DNA from: Lachnospiraceae bacterium
Lineage (GTDB): Bacteria > Bacillota > Clostridia > Lachnospirales > Lachnospiraceae
Direction of reading: 5' to 3'
DNA length: 64,000 nt
Assembly: GCA_017624235.1 (NCBI GenBank)
Contig: JAGANL010000006.1
Span: forward strand, 124,001-188,000
Numbering within the stretch: the stretch's first letter is position 1; each line of letters begins with the position of its first letter. The notes under the pieces are model-generated. The model worked only from the letters and a program-made list of their open reading frames with translations, was not told the origin of the DNA and made no database searches. Both the position numbers and the translations under genes were made by a program. Below are positions 42,940 to 53,386 of the stretch, one piece after another.

Positions 42940-44712
42940 ATGTATTATCCGGAAGAGCTGATTGAAGAGGTCAGGATGAAAAACGACATTGTGGATGTGG
43001 TTTCCGGTTATGTGCGGCTGCAGAAGAAGGGAGCAAGCTATTTCGGACTCTGTCCGTTTCATAATGAGAAATCCCCGTCCTTTTCGGTATCGCCGGGAAA
43101 GCAGATGTATTACTGCTTTGGCTGCGGAGCCGGGGGAAATGTGTTTACCTTCCTGATGAACTATGAAAATTATACCTTTGGTGAGGCGGTCAAGGCACTG
43201 GCAGAGAGAGCCGGGGTCAATCTCCCGGAAATGGAGTATTCCGAGGAGACCAGAAAAAAGGAGAGCCGGCGAGCCAGATTGTTAGAAGTGAATAGAGAGG
43301 CTGCCAAATATTTCTATTATCTGCTCCGTTCCAAACCGGGGGAAATCGGACACCGGTATCTGGCGGACAGACAGCTGTCCGAGGAGACGATGAAGAAGTT
43401 CGGACTCGGCTATGCCAATAAGTACCGTGATGACCTGACACAGTATTTGAAGAGCAAGGGCTATGCGGAGGATCTGATTCGGGATGCTGGGCTGGCCACG
43501 GCGGATGAAAAGCACGGAATGAGCGATAAGTTCTGGAATCGTGTCATGTTTCCGATTCAGGACATCAACCACAGAGTCATCGGTTTTGGCGGGCGTGTCA
43601 TGGGAGAAGGAAATCCGAAGTACTTAAATTCGCCCGAGACGATGATTTTTGACAAAAGCCGGAATCTGTACGGCCTGAATTTCGCACGAACCTCCAGAAA
43701 AAATAATATTATTCTGTGTGAAGGCTATATGGATGTGATTTCCATGCATCAGGCGGGATTTACGCAGGCTGTGGCATCTCTGGGAACCGCATTTACGTCG
43801 GGGCAGGCCAATCTGCTCAGACGGTATACGGAGAATGTGATTCTCTCCTATGACAGTGACGGAGCAGGGGTGAAGGCGGCGCTTCGTGCCATCGGTATCC
43901 TGAAGGAGGCCGGACTGACCGGAAAGGTGTTAAATCTGGAGCCGTATAAGGATCCGGATGAATTTATCAAGAATCTGGGAGCGGAGGCTTTTCAGGAAAG
44001 ACTGGATCAGGCGGAGAACAGCTTTTTCTTTGAACTGCGTATGCTGGAGAGGGATTATAATCTGAAGGACCCCGAGGAACGCACCAGGTTTCATCGCGAG
44101 ATTGCCAAAAAGCTCTGTAGCTTTTCAGAAGAGGTGGAACGGGAAAATTATATTGCGGCAGTAGCGGATAAGTATCACGTGGGTTTTGAAAACATGCGGA
44201 AGCTGGTAATCTCTTATGCGGCAAAGACAGGCATGGTATCGGAGCCGGTACGGCCGAAGCCTACGATACAGCCCAAAAATCAGGCAGGCGAGGCAGCCAG
44301 GAAGGCACAGCGGCTTTTGATCACCTGGCTGAGTGACGAACCATATCTGTACCCGAAGATTACCAAATACATTTCCCCGAAGGATTTTACGGACGAGCTG
44401 TACCAAAAGGTGGCGGAGCGGCTGTTTTCGGAGCTGGAGCAGGGGGAATTGAATCCGGCCGGAATTGTCAGCATGTTTACGGATGAGGAAGAACAGCGGC
44501 AGGTTGCCGCGTTATTCAATACAAAACTGGAGCAGCTTGAGTCCAAACAGGACCGTGAAAAGGCGTTTCATGATATTGTGGTAAACGTGAAACGGTTCTC
44601 CTATGAACAGGATAGCGAAAAGCTTGGTTCGGATGTGGACGCGCTGGCCAGAGTCATAGAGGGAAAGAAAGCGCTGCAGGAATTGGAAAAAACGCATATT
44701 TCCCTGAATTAA
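42940..44712 (+). CDS. dnaG: DNA primase
   Basis: 590 residues. The N-terminal CHC2 zinc-binding domain shows CPFHNEKSPSF and YCFGCGAGG. The catalytic TOPRIM region follows with VILCEGYMDVI-like and SYDSDGAGVKAA motifs, and a C-terminal DnaB-binding helical domain closes it. It synthesises RNA primers at the replication fork. Precedes rpoD as in the macromolecular synthesis operon, although rpsU is not visible. Confidence 0.96.
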   Translation: MYYPEELIEEVRMKNDIVDVVSGYVRLQKKGASYFGLCPFHNEKSPSFSVSPGKQMYYCFGCGAGGNVFTFLMNYENYTFGEAVKALAERAGVNLPEMEYSEETRKKESRRARLLEVNREAAKYFYYLLRSKPGEIGHRYLADRQLSEETMKKFGLGYANKYRDDLTQYLKSKGYAEDLIRDAGLATADEKHGMSDKFWNRVMFPIQDINHRVIGFGGRVMGEGNPKYLNSPETMIFDKSRNLYGLNFARTSRKNNIILCEGYMDVISMHQAGFTQAVASLGTAFTSGQANLLRRYTENVILSYDSDGAGVKAALRAIGILKEAGLTGKVLNLEPYKDPDEFIKNLGAEAFQERLDQAENSFFFELRMLERDYNLKDPEERTRFHREIAKKLCSFSEEVERENYIAAVADKYHVGFENMRKLVISYAAKTGMVSEPVRPKPTIQPKNQAGEAARKAQRLLITWLSDEPYLYPKITKYISPKDFTDELYQKVAERLFSELEQGELNPAGIVSMFTDEEEQRQVAALFNTKLEQLESKQDREKAFHDIVVNVKRFSYEQDSEKLGSDVDALARVIEGKKALQELEKTHISLN

Positions 44713-44771
44713 GGACAAGAATATAGGGAGAATCATACTATTTTCCCGGTCAATATGGAGGATGACATTTC

Positions 44772-45893
44772 ATGGATGAGAACACAAAGGCAAAATTTGA
44801 GGAGAAGTTAAAAGAGCTTTTGAATATTGCCAAAAAGAAAAAGAACGTACTGGAGTACCAGGAGATCAGTGACTTCTTTGCCGACATGAATCTGGAGGAA
44901 GAGCAGTTTGAAAGAATCCTGGAGGCATTGGAGCAGAGCAATATCGATGTGCTTCGGATTACCGAGGAGGACGATGCGCTGGATCTGCCGGATGAGGAGA
45001 TTATGCTGTCGGAAGAGGATGAGGTGGATGTGGAGAACATCGATCTGTCCGTGCCGGATGGTGTCAGCATCGAAGATCCGGTCAGAATGTATCTGAAGGA
45101 AATTGGTAAGGTTCCGTTGTTAAGTGCAGAAGAGGAAATTGAACTGGCAAAGCGTATGGAACTGGGAGATGAGGAAGCGAAGAAGCGTCTGGCAGAGGCA
45201 AACCTGCGTCTGGTGGTCAGCATTGCAAAGCGTTATGTAGGCCGTGGTATGCTGTTTTTGGATTTGATTCAGGAGGGAAATCTGGGTCTGATCAAGGCGG
45301 TGGAGAAGTTTGATTTCCGTAAGGGCTTTAAGTTTTCCACCTATGCGACATGGTGGATTCGTCAGGCGATTACAAGAGCGATTGCGGATCAGGCCAGAAC
45401 CATTCGTATTCCGGTGCATATGGTAGAGACGATCAACAAGCTGATCCGTGTGAGCAGACAGCTGCTGCAGGAGCTGGGACGTGAACCTACCCCGGAGGAA
45501 ATTGCAGCGGAAATGAACATGCCTGTAGAGAGAGTCCGTGAAATTCTGAAAATATCACAGGAACCGGTATCGCTGGAAACTCCGATCGGTGAGGAGGAGG
45601 ACAGCCATCTGGGAGATTTCATTCAGGATGACAATGTGCCCGTACCGGCAGATGCCGCTGCTTTTACTCTATTGAAGGAGCAACTCGTCGAGGTGCTTTC
45701 TACCCTGACGGACAGAGAGCAGAAGGTGCTCAGACTGCGTTTCGGTCTGGATGACGGACGGGCGCGTACTCTGGAAGAGGTAGGCAAGGAATTTAATGTT
45801 ACCCGTGAGCGTATCCGTCAGATTGAGGCGAAGGCGCTCCGTAAGCTGCGTCATCCGAGCCGCAGCAGAAAGCTGAAGGATTATCTGGACTAA
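44772..45893 (+). CDS. rpoD: RNA polymerase primary sigma factor (sigma-A)
   Basis: 373 residues. Acidic region 1.1, then region 2 ([47 protein letters not shown]), region 3 and region 4 ([24 protein letters not shown]). GGAGG ten bases upstream supports ATG 44772. It directs all the TTGACA/TATAAT promoters listed here. Confidence 0.97.
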   Translation: MDENTKAKFEEKLKELLNIAKKKKNVLEYQEISDFFADMNLEEEQFERILEALEQSNIDVLRITEEDDALDLPDEEIMLSEEDEVDVENIDLSVPDGVSIEDPVRMYLKEIGKVPLLSAEEEIELAKRMELGDEEAKKRLAEANLRLVVSIAKRYVGRGMLFLDLIQEGNLGLIKAVEKFDFRKGFKFSTYATWWIRQAITRAIADQARTIRIPVHMVETINKLIRVSRQLLQELGREPTPEEIAAEMNMPVERVREILKISQEPVSLETPIGEEEDSHLGDFIQDDNVPVPADAAAFTLLKEQLVEVLSTLTDREQKVLRLRFGLDDGRARTLEEVGKEFNVTRERIRQIEAKALRKLRHPSRSRKLKDYLD

Positions 45894-45895
45894 AC

Positions 45896-46708
45896 ATGGG
45901 TATGGAATTATCGAAACGATTAGAAGCGGTAGCTTCCATGGTATCGGAAGGAAATGTGGCGGCTGATATCGGCTGTGATCATGGTTTTGTGTCCATCTGG
46001 CTGGTGCGTACCGGTAGATGTCCGAAGGTCATTGCGATGGATGTCCGCAAAGGGCCGTTGTCGGCTGCCGAGGAGCATATTAGAGAATATGGTCTTACCG
46101 GTTACATAGAGACCAGACTTTCGGATGGGATGGCTGCGCTTGGTATGGATGAGGTGCAGACAGCGCTGGCTGCCGGAATGGGCGGCAGACTGATGGTCAG
46201 GATTCTTGAAGAAGGAAGAGAGAAGGCAGCCAGAATGCAGGAGCTGGTGCTGCAGCCGCAGTCGGAGCCTGCTATGGTGCGCCGGTATCTGAGGGAGCAG
46301 GGCTTTGGCATTGCAGAAGAAAAGATGGTGCTGGAGGATGGAAAGTTTTATCCGATGTTTCGTGTGCTGACGAGGGCCGGGCAGGAAGCAAAAAAGACAG
46401 GCTGTGGTGCAGACGGCTATATACGGTTTGCACAGGAGGCAGAGAAAGAGCAGGAAACAAAGGGGTGTCCTGAGAATACAGTGGAAGCACAGCAGGTCTT
46501 TGATGCCTACGGAAAGCTGCTTTTACAGAAGAGGGATCCTGTGTTGCTTGATTTTCTCAGGAAAGAAGAGAGAGTATGCAGCCAGATTATCTGTTCCATC
46601 AGAGAGCATGCCGCAGAAGGCAGGGAAGAAAGACTGCAGGAGCTGGCGGACAGGCAGCGTCTGATTCGGACAGCCTTTCAATTTTATGAAAATAGCGGTA
46701 TGGAATGA
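45896..46708 (+). CDS. trmK: tRNA (adenine(22)-N1)-methyltransferase
   Basis: 270 residues. Class I SAM methyltransferase with the motif ADIGCDHGFVSIWL (about 22-35) and AAGMGGRLMVRIL, matching TrmK/YqfN (COG2384), which forms m1A22 in tRNA-Ser and tRNA-Tyr. Starts two bases after rpoD; the stop overlaps the next gene by four bases. Coiled C-terminal half. Confidence 0.9.
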   Translation: MGMELSKRLEAVASMVSEGNVAADIGCDHGFVSIWLVRTGRCPKVIAMDVRKGPLSAAEEHIREYGLTGYIETRLSDGMAALGMDEVQTALAAGMGGRLMVRILEEGREKAARMQELVLQPQSEPAMVRRYLREQGFGIAEEKMVLEDGKFYPMFRVLTRAGQEAKKTGCGADGYIRFAQEAEKEQETKGCPENTVEAQQVFDAYGKLLLQKRDPVLLDFLRKEERVCSQIICSIREHAAEGREERLQELADRQRLIRTAFQFYENSGME

Positions 46709-47505
46709 AAGGAAAGAAGGATATGCGGTGCAGTGATGTCATAAATATTTTAGAGGAGCTTTCGGCACCCTCCTATGCGGAAGAGTGGGACAATGTGGGT
46801 TTGCTTGCCGGACGGAGGGATAAGGAAATTACATCGGTCATGCTGGCGCTGGACGCTACGGATGCGGTGATTGAGCAGGCGGTACGGGAAGGGGTATCGA
46901 TGCTGATTACACATCATCCGCTTGTTTTTGGAAAGCTGCGGAGCGTGACAACGGATGATTTTACCGGCCGGAGGATGTTTCGGCTGATTCAGAAGGATAT
47001 TTGCTATTATGCCATGCACACCAATTTTGACGTGATGGGTATGGCAGACGCTGCAGCCGATGAACTGGAACTGAAAGAGCGGTCGGTTCTGGATATCACC
47101 TATGAGGATGAAATTTCCAAAGAGGGTATCGGGCGTTTTGGCAGATTACCGGAGATTATGACTCTTTTGGAATGTGCGGAGTTTGTAAAGAAGCGTTTTC
47201 ATCTGACGAGCGTGCGTATTTTCGGAGATGCGGAGGCAGAGCTTGAGAAGGCGGCAGTCTGTCCCGGCTCCGGCAAAAGCTATATCAAAAAGGCAGCCCG
47301 GATGGGAGCCGATGTGTATATTACCGGAGATATCGATCATCACAGCGGTCTGGACGCCGTTGCCATGGGGATGTGTGTGATTGATGCGGGACACTTCGGT
47401 CTGGAGCAGATTTTTGTGCCGTATATGAAGGAATATCTGGAACGCAGGCTGGCGGGAATCAGGGTTCTCAGAGCAGCGGAGGCTGTGCCGTTTCAGGTAG
47501 TATAG
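46705..47505 (+). CDS. Nif3-like dinuclear metal-centre protein
   Basis: 266 residues. Motifs WDNVGLLAG, THHPLVFGKL and HTNFDVMG carry the metal ligands; YITGDIDHHSGLDA and DAGHFGLEQ are C-terminal Nif3 signatures. The hexameric toroid family has no settled biochemical function. Short form, without the inserted domain found in some members. Coupled to trmK by an ATGA overlap. Confidence 0.92.
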   Translation: MKGKKDMRCSDVINILEELSAPSYAEEWDNVGLLAGRRDKEITSVMLALDATDAVIEQAVREGVSMLITHHPLVFGKLRSVTTDDFTGRRMFRLIQKDICYYAMHTNFDVMGMADAAADELELKERSVLDITYEDEISKEGIGRFGRLPEIMTLLECAEFVKKRFHLTSVRIFGDAEAELEKAAVCPGSGKSYIKKAARMGADVYITGDIDHHSGLDAVAMGMCVIDAGHFGLEQIFVPYMKEYLERRLAGIRVLRAAEAVPFQVV

Positions 47506-47561
47506 ATGACCGGTCGGGTTCAGGACAGCCAGCAGTCCGTAGAGAGAAGGGAGCAGAGAGC

Positions 47562-49226
47562 GTGGAGGAAATGATAACATTGGTGATTGACGGAGTGGAG
47601 AAGCAGTATCCGGCCGGCATTACCTATGAGAAGATTGCGGAGGAATATCAAAAGTCATACGATCACATTATCGGCCTTGTGATGATCAACGGCAAGGTTC
47701 AGGAACTGATGAAGAAGGCAGACCGCAGCGGAGTTCTGCGTTTTATTACCTATCAGGATGAAATCGGACATAAAACTTACGTCCGTACGGCAATTATGCT
47801 GCTGATGAAGGCTGCTTATGATGTAATTGGGCGGGAAAATATTGAGAAGATCAAGGTGGAGTTTGCCATCGGACAGGGATATTACTGCAGTGCCAGGGGA
47901 GATTTCAAGCTGGACAGGACACTGATTGAGCGAATCAATGTCAGGATGCTGGAGCTGGTGCAGCAGGATCTTCCAATCGGGAAAAAGGCCTATCCGCTGG
48001 ATGAGGCAGTGGCCTTGTTTGAACAGCATCAGATGGAGGATAAGGTAAGGCTGTTCCGCTATCGGAGAAGCTCTACGGTCAATGTATACAATATAGACGA
48101 TTATTATGATTATTACTATGGTTACATGCTGCCCAGCACAGGCTATGTGAAATACTATAACCTGATTTCCTATGAAAAGGGATTTATGCTGCTTTTGCCG
48201 GATAAGGAGGAGCCGAAGAAGCTGCATTATTTTGAACCACGGGAGAAGCTGTTCAAAACACTGGATCGTGCGACCGAATGGGGAGAGCAGATGGGAATCG
48301 ATACGGTAGGCGATCTGAATGATCAGATCTGTCATGGCAATCTGAATGAGCTGATTTTGGTTCAGGAAGCATTGCAGGAGAGACGTATTGGCGAGATTGC
48401 ACGGGATATTGCAGAACGCGGCGGTGTGAAATTTGTGATGATTGCAGGGCCTTCTTCTTCGGGTAAGACGACCTTTTCCCACAGGCTTTCGATTCAGCTT
48501 CGGACACTGGGATTTGTCCCCCATCCGATTGCGGTAGATGACTATTTTGTGGAGCGGGAAGAGACGCCGAGGGATGAGAACGGACAGTATAATTTTGAAT
48601 GTCTGGAGGCCATTGATATTGAAAGGTTCAATCAGGATATGACGGCTCTTTTAAAAGGAGAAACCGTCGAGATTCCTACCTTCAATTTTAAGACGGGACA
48701 TCGGGAATATAAGGGCAATTTTAAAACGCTCGGGCCGGAGGATATTCTGGTGATCGAGGGAATTCATGGCCTGAATGATAAGCTGTCCTACTCGCTTCCG
48801 GTAGAAAGCAAATATAAAATTTATATTAGTGCCTTGACAAGTCTGAATATTGACGAGCATAATAGAATACCGACGACGGATGGCAGACTGTTACGGCGTA
48901 TGGTGCGTGATGCCAGAACAAGGGGGGCATCAGCCAAGCGGACGATTCAGATGTGGCCTTCTGTCAGAAGAGGCGAGGAAGAAAATATCTTTCCGTTTCA
49001 GGAGAGTGCGGATGCCATGTTCAATTCGGTGCTGATTTATGAGCTTGCGGTACTCAAACAGTTTGCCGAGCCGCTTTTGTTTGGTATCAGCAAGGAGGAA
49101 CCGGAATATTATGAGGCGAAGCGTCTCCTAAAGTTCCTGGAATATTTTCTGGGAGTCAGCAGCGAGGAGCTGCCGAAAAATTCGATTGTAAGAGAATTTG
49201 TGGGTGGAAGCTGCTTTAATGTATAG
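47562..49226 (+). CDS. Nucleoside kinase (uridine kinase-like with N-terminal TGS-type domain)
   Basis: 554 residues. An N-terminal TGS/threonyl-tRNA-synthetase-like region (about 1-200) is fused to a P-loop uridine kinase domain with GPSSSGKTTFS (about 290-300), the nucleoside site VDDYFVEREETP and EGIHGLND. Similar long kinases are widespread in Firmicutes. The initiating GTG 47562 is supported by GGGAG nine bases upstream; ATG 47571 is too close to the internal GGAGG. The substrate may be uridine, cytidine or another nucleoside. Confidence 0.86.
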   Translation: MEEMITLVIDGVEKQYPAGITYEKIAEEYQKSYDHIIGLVMINGKVQELMKKADRSGVLRFITYQDEIGHKTYVRTAIMLLMKAAYDVIGRENIEKIKVEFAIGQGYYCSARGDFKLDRTLIERINVRMLELVQQDLPIGKKAYPLDEAVALFEQHQMEDKVRLFRYRRSSTVNVYNIDDYYDYYYGYMLPSTGYVKYYNLISYEKGFMLLLPDKEEPKKLHYFEPREKLFKTLDRATEWGEQMGIDTVGDLNDQICHGNLNELILVQEALQERRIGEIARDIAERGGVKFVMIAGPSSSGKTTFSHRLSIQLRTLGFVPHPIAVDDYFVEREETPRDENGQYNFECLEAIDIERFNQDMTALLKGETVEIPTFNFKTGHREYKGNFKTLGPEDILVIEGIHGLNDKLSYSLPVESKYKIYISALTSLNIDEHNRIPTTDGRLLRRMVRDARTRGASAKRTIQMWPSVRRGEEENIFPFQESADAMFNSVLIYELAVLKQFAEPLLFGISKEEPEYYEAKRLLKFLEYFLGVSSEELPKNSIVREFVGGSCFNV

Positions 49227-49237
49227 TGAGGTAAAAA

Positions 49238-49579
49238 AGAAGTAATACAAATGATCGCGGCTGCGGGAGACCGCAGGTGAGGAAAGTCCGGGCTTCACAG
49301 GGCAGGATGCCGGATAACGTCCGGTGGAGGCGACTCCAAGGATAGTGCAACAGAAATATACCGCCGCAGCAATGCGGTAAGGGTGGAAGGGTGGCTTAAG
49401 AGACCACCGCCTGCACGGTAACGGGCAGGGCGTATGTAAACCCCATCCGAAGCAAGGCCAAAGCGAAGACCATGAACCGGCCCGGTTCGTCTTCAGGTGG
49501 GCCGCTTGAAGCGGCTGGCAACAGTCGTTCTAGATAGATGATCATTCACGACATAACCCGGCTTATCGTATTGCTTCTT
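49238..49579 (+). ncRNA. rnpB: RNase P RNA (bacterial class A type)
   Basis: Catalytic RNA that trims tRNA 5' leaders. Universal elements are present: the GAGGAAAGTCCGGGCT block (49281-49296) and the closing AGATGATCATTCACGACATAACCCGGCTTA region near 49535-49565 (only short pieces quoted). AAGAAGTAATAC at the 5' end pairs with GTATTGCTTCTT at the 3' end, forming P1, and the T-run after it doubles as a terminator. It lies between the nucleoside kinase and the protease gene. Confidence 0.95.
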
Positions 49580-49653
49580 TTTTCATAAATTTGTATTCCA
49601 AAGACCTTACAGGGCATCCCTGCATGGTCTTTTGTTTATGAGAAAGGATAACC

Positions 49654-50439
49654 GTGAAACAGATTCTTCAAAAGGTAGTGCAAATGGCAGTGCTGCTGCT
49701 TCTGGCGGCAGGAACGGGAGGCTGCGGGGCGGTAGAACAGGCGGAAACCGAACAGGCAGAAACGAAGCAGGAAGAGACAGCTGCAGCAGAGCAAAAGAAA
49801 GCAGCAGCAGAGAAAACGGCGGTTTATGAAATTGCATCCGTCTGGACAGGAAAAGAGGAAAATATTGATAAAGCCGTACTGGAAAATGGGTCTGCAGTAG
49901 TGAAGGTCGCGGATGGAACACTGTATGGAAGCGGTGTGCTCTGGAGCACCGACGGGGAGCAGCTCATCGTTGTGACCAATCAGCATGTGATTCGGGAGGG
50001 AGACAGTGGAAGCATCACCTTTGCGGATGGAACGAACGCTTCTTTTTCCGTGCTGTTTTCTGATGCAGAGAGGGATGTGGCATTTTTAGGAGTCCGGCTT
50101 TTGGCACTTTCGGAGCAGACCCGGAGGGCCGTACGGCTGGTGTCCTGTTCTGCGGGATGCTATGAGGCTTTGGAGAGCGGCAGTGAAATCGGATTGGTCG
50201 GTACAGCCGGGGACGGCAGCCGTATTTCCTATATCGGGGAAGTCATTGACAGAGCGTGGGCAGTCAGTGATTTTGAGATACCGATGCTGTATGTCAAGTC
50301 TCAGGCTGAGCCGGGGATGTCAGGAGGCGGTATGTTCGATGCCCATGGACATTATGTGGGAATGCTGACCGGAGGAAACGGGGACGAATGTGCGGGGGTA
50401 CCGTTTCCGGTGCTTTGGGAAATTTTTAGAAATTTTTAA
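49654..50439 (+). CDS. HtrA/trypsin-like serine protease, lipoprotein
   Basis: 261 residues. Lipoprotein signal with lipobox GTGGC-G (Cys about 24), a Glu/Ala-rich linker (about 28-55), then a chymotrypsin-like fold with catalytic His in VTNQHVIRE, Asp in ERDVAFLG and Ser in EPGMSGGGMFD. It has no PDZ domain, so it is a minimal DegP-type protease, probably on the outer cell surface. GTG start with AAAGGA upstream. Autolysis or substrate not known. Confidence 0.85.
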   Translation: MKQILQKVVQMAVLLLLAAGTGGCGAVEQAETEQAETKQEETAAAEQKKAAAEKTAVYEIASVWTGKEENIDKAVLENGSAVVKVADGTLYGSGVLWSTDGEQLIVVTNQHVIREGDSGSITFADGTNASFSVLFSDAERDVAFLGVRLLALSEQTRRAVRLVSCSAGCYEALESGSEIGLVGTAGDGSRISYIGEVIDRAWAVSDFEIPMLYVKSQAEPGMSGGGMFDAHGHYVGMLTGGNGDECAGVPFPVLWEIFRNF

Positions 50440-50574
50440 TCATCTGCCGGAAAGGTAGACTATGGCATTTTGGGACAGGTAGTGTTATAGTAGTAAATAG
50501 TGGTGCTTTGCCGGCATAGTGCAGAGCAGGACAGAAAGCAGGCACTTTATAGTTTGAAAGGAGCATGATATAAA

Positions 50575-51603
50575 ATGACAAGAATTGATATTGTATCCGG
50601 TTTTTTGGGAGCCGGCAAGACAACGTTGATTAAAAAGCTGTTAAAGGAAGCATTGGCAGATACGAAGGTTGTGCTGATTGAGAATGAGTTTGGGGAAATA
50701 GGGATTGACGGTGGCTTTTTAAAGGAGGCAGGAATTGAAATCAAGGAGATGAATTCCGGCTGTATTTGCTGTTCTCTGGTAGGAGATTTCGGAGCCTCGC
50801 TTCAGGAGGTCTTAAAGACCTATGAGCCGGAGCGGATTTTGATTGAGCCGTCCGGTGTCGGAAAGCTGTCCGATGTCATGAAAGCGGTACAGGATGTGAA
50901 AACGGATGTGGAGGTGCAGTTAAACAGCGCTGTTGCTGTGGTGGATGCTTCCAAATGTAAGATGTACATTAAGAATTTCGGAGAGTTCTTCGTAAATCAG
51001 ATTGCTCATGCGGGAACCATCATTTTAAGCCGTACCGGCAATCTGAGTGAGGAAAAGGTGGCAAAAGCGGTAGAATTGATTCGCGAGCATAATGCAAAGG
51101 CGACCATTATTACGACACCATGGGACAGACTGGACGGCAAGGACATTCTGGAGACCATCGAGGGAGCCAGAGATCTGGAGGCAGAACTGATGGAAGAGGT
51201 GCGCAGGGCGCATGAGCATCATCATGAGCATGACGAGGAGTGCTGCGGTCATGAACATCATCACCACGAGCATGGTGAGACCTGCAGCTGCGGTCATGAT
51301 CATGGTCATGAGGGACATCATCATGCCGACGAGGTATTTACCAGCTGGGGCATGGAAACGCCGGCTCATTATGAGATGAGTGAGATTGAGTATATTTTGC
51401 AGGAGCTGGAAAAGGAAGCGGAATATGGTTTTGTCCTTCGTGCCAAGGGAATGGTTCCGGCAGAGGATGGAAGCTGGATTTATTTCGATTATGTGCCGGG
51501 AGAGAGCGACATACGTACCGGAAACCCGGATGTAACCGGAAAATTCTGCGTAATCGGATCCAAATTGAACGAAGAGAATCTGAAGAAGCTGTTTGAAAAA
51601 TAA
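50575..51603 (+). CDS. CobW-family GTPase with His-rich metal-binding stretch
   Basis: 342 residues, G3E GTPase/metallochaperone. Walker A GFLGAGKTT, Zn-binding CxCC seen as SGCICCS (about 61-67), and ILIEPSGVG. The G4 box reads LSRTGN in place of NKxD, which may alter nucleotide specificity. A His-rich segment with ~20 His in 45 residues (about 210-255) contains several HEHHHEH clusters. CobW_C follows. Zinc chaperone role is inferred from the family; another CobW gene comes directly after it. Confidence 0.87.
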   Translation: MTRIDIVSGFLGAGKTTLIKKLLKEALADTKVVLIENEFGEIGIDGGFLKEAGIEIKEMNSGCICCSLVGDFGASLQEVLKTYEPERILIEPSGVGKLSDVMKAVQDVKTDVEVQLNSAVAVVDASKCKMYIKNFGEFFVNQIAHAGTIILSRTGNLSEEKVAKAVELIREHNAKATIITTPWDRLDGKDILETIEGARDLEAELMEEVRRAHEHHHEHDEECCGHEHHHHEHGETCSCGHDHGHEGHHHADEVFTSWGMETPAHYEMSEIEYILQELEKEAEYGFVLRAKGMVPAEDGSWIYFDYVPGESDIRTGNPDVTGKFCVIGSKLNEENLKKLFEK

Positions 51604-51620
51604 GAGGAAAGAGGGACAAC

Positions 51621-52562
51621 ATGAAACCGGTTTATATCATCAATGGTTTTCTGGAGAGCGGTAAGACAGAATTTATTACCTATACATTGGCACAGCCGTA
51701 TTTTCAGGTGAGAGGAAAGACATTGCTGATTCTGTGCGAGGAAGGCGAGGTCGAATACGATGCGGAGCTGTTACGAAAGAGCCGTACCATTCTGGAATGG
51801 ATAGAGGATGAAGAGGAGTTTACTCCGAAAAAGCTGACGGAGTTAGAGAAGGCCTATCGTCCGGAGCGTATTATCATCGAATATAACGGTATGTGGAATT
51901 TTAAGGAGATGAAGCTTCCGGCAAACTGGCAGGTGGAGCAGCAGATTACGACCATTGACGCATCTACCTTCCAGATGTATTTCAGCAATATGAAATCCCT
52001 GCTGGCAGAAATGCTGCGCCGGTCGGAGATGATTATCTTTAACCGCTGTGACGGCCTGAAGGATGAACTGGCCAATTATAAAAGAAATGTCAAGGCAATC
52101 AACCAGCAGGCAGAAATCATTTTTGAGGATGCCAACGGCGAGGTAGATGAGATCTTTGAGGATGATCTGCCCTATGATCTGAAAGCGGATGTGTTGAAGC
52201 TGGACAATATGGGATATGGTATCTGGTATCTGGACTCACTGGATCATCTGGAGCGATATCTTGGAAAGACGGTAGAGTTTACCGGAATGGTGCTGCATCC
52301 GAAGCATTTCCCGAAGGATCTGTTTGTACCGGGGAGAATGGCAATGACCTGCTGTGCGGAGGATATGGCCTTTTTAGGCTTTGCATGCCGGTATGAGGGT
52401 GCGGATGCGCTTGCAGATCAGGAATGGGTGAAGGTAAAGGCTGTAGTAGGGAAAGAATATCTGGCAGATTACCAGGGAGAAGGTCCGGTTCTGACGGCTG
52501 TCAGTGTGGAGCAGACGAAGGCTCCGAAACAGGAAATTATAGATTTTGCGGCGGCACAGTAG
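51621..52562 (+). CDS. CobW-like GTPase fused to a YcgQ/TIGR03943-type C-terminal domain
   Basis: 313 residues. Walker A variant GFLESGKTE, and G4 FNRCD, an N-x-x-D-type match. There is no CxCC zinc motif where the first CobW has one. The C-terminal ~100 residues (VEFTGMVLHPKHFPKD, RMAMTCCAEDMAFLG) resemble the end of YcgQ/TIGR03943 proteins, which in Bacillus sit beside a YcgR permease in zinc loci. Domain fusion plus the downstream heavy-metal-exporter-like gene suggest metal homeostasis. Assignment of the tail is by memory of motifs. Confidence 0.75.
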   Translation: MKPVYIINGFLESGKTEFITYTLAQPYFQVRGKTLLILCEEGEVEYDAELLRKSRTILEWIEDEEEFTPKKLTELEKAYRPERIIIEYNGMWNFKEMKLPANWQVEQQITTIDASTFQMYFSNMKSLLAEMLRRSEMIIFNRCDGLKDELANYKRNVKAINQQAEIIFEDANGEVDEIFEDDLPYDLKADVLKLDNMGYGIWYLDSLDHLERYLGKTVEFTGMVLHPKHFPKDLFVPGRMAMTCCAEDMAFLGFACRYEGADALADQEWVKVKAVVGKEYLADYQGEGPVLTAVSVEQTKAPKQEIIDFAAAQ

Positions 52563-52565
52563 CTT

Positions 52566-53336
52566 ATGGCAGGAACAACAGAGAAAGAGAACAGACAGCT
52601 CAAAAAGCGGTTTGAAGAGCTGGCAGAGAAGGCATATACGGAAAACCGGTTTACCTTTTCGGATTTTCTGGGCATGGCTGAGTTGGCCCTTTTTTATGAC
52701 TTTCTCGATGAATATGGAAAGACGCCGTATACCGTCTGGGGAGGCTATGATGGCAGCGAACGTCAGATGGTACGGTTTGGAAGCACAGAAGAGCTTGGGT
52801 ATGAGGTGGAATTTCCCATCGTATGTATCAAGGTCGTGCCGCTTTTGAAAAAATTTGCAGACGAACTTTCCCACAGGGATTTTCTGGGTGCACTCATGAA
52901 CCTTGGAATCGAGCGGGATACGCTGGGGGACATTCTGGTACAGGAACGGGAGGGGTATGTCTTTGCACAGGAGACGATTGCAGATTTTATTATCGAAAAT
53001 CTCACCAGGGTGAAGCATACGGCCATGCGTTGTGAACGGTGCGAGCAGCCTCCTGCAATTCTGAAGAAGGAGCCGGTGGAAAAAAGCATCGTGACAGCAT
53101 CCTGCCGGGCAGACAGTATCCTTTCCAAGGTATATAACCTGTCGCGCAGTCAGAGCCTGCTGCTGTTTCAGGAAAAGAAGGTCTATGTAAACGGCAGAGT
53201 GAATGAGAATAACAGCGGCCTGTTAAAGGATGGGGATGTCGTAGCCGTCAGAGGCTATGGAAAGTTTATTTATCGTGGCATACAATATGAGAACAAAAAA
53301 GGAAAATACTGCGTTCTGGTAGGGCTGTATGTCTGA
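52566..53336 (+). CDS. YlmH-type RNA-binding protein (S4 domain)
   Basis: 256 residues. The N-terminal FSDFLGMAELALF / YTVWGGYDGSERQM region and GALMNLGIERDTLGDI match YlmH, and a C-terminal S4 RNA-binding domain (SILSKVYNLSRSQ; VYVNGRVNENNS, about 175-245) follows. YlmH is linked to cell division loci and ribosome rescue in Bacillus/streptococci. Here it is beside metal genes and not beside ftsZ. Confidence 0.85.
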   Translation: MAGTTEKENRQLKKRFEELAEKAYTENRFTFSDFLGMAELALFYDFLDEYGKTPYTVWGGYDGSERQMVRFGSTEELGYEVEFPIVCIKVVPLLKKFADELSHRDFLGALMNLGIERDTLGDILVQEREGYVFAQETIADFIIENLTRVKHTAMRCERCEQPPAILKKEPVEKSIVTASCRADSILSKVYNLSRSQSLLLFQEKKVYVNGRVNENNSGLLKDGDVVAVRGYGKFIYRGIQYENKKGKYCVLVGLYV

Positions 53337-53386
53337 AAAGGACAGAATCCATGTGAGAGGGACGCTCTGAAACGAGGAGAGAAACG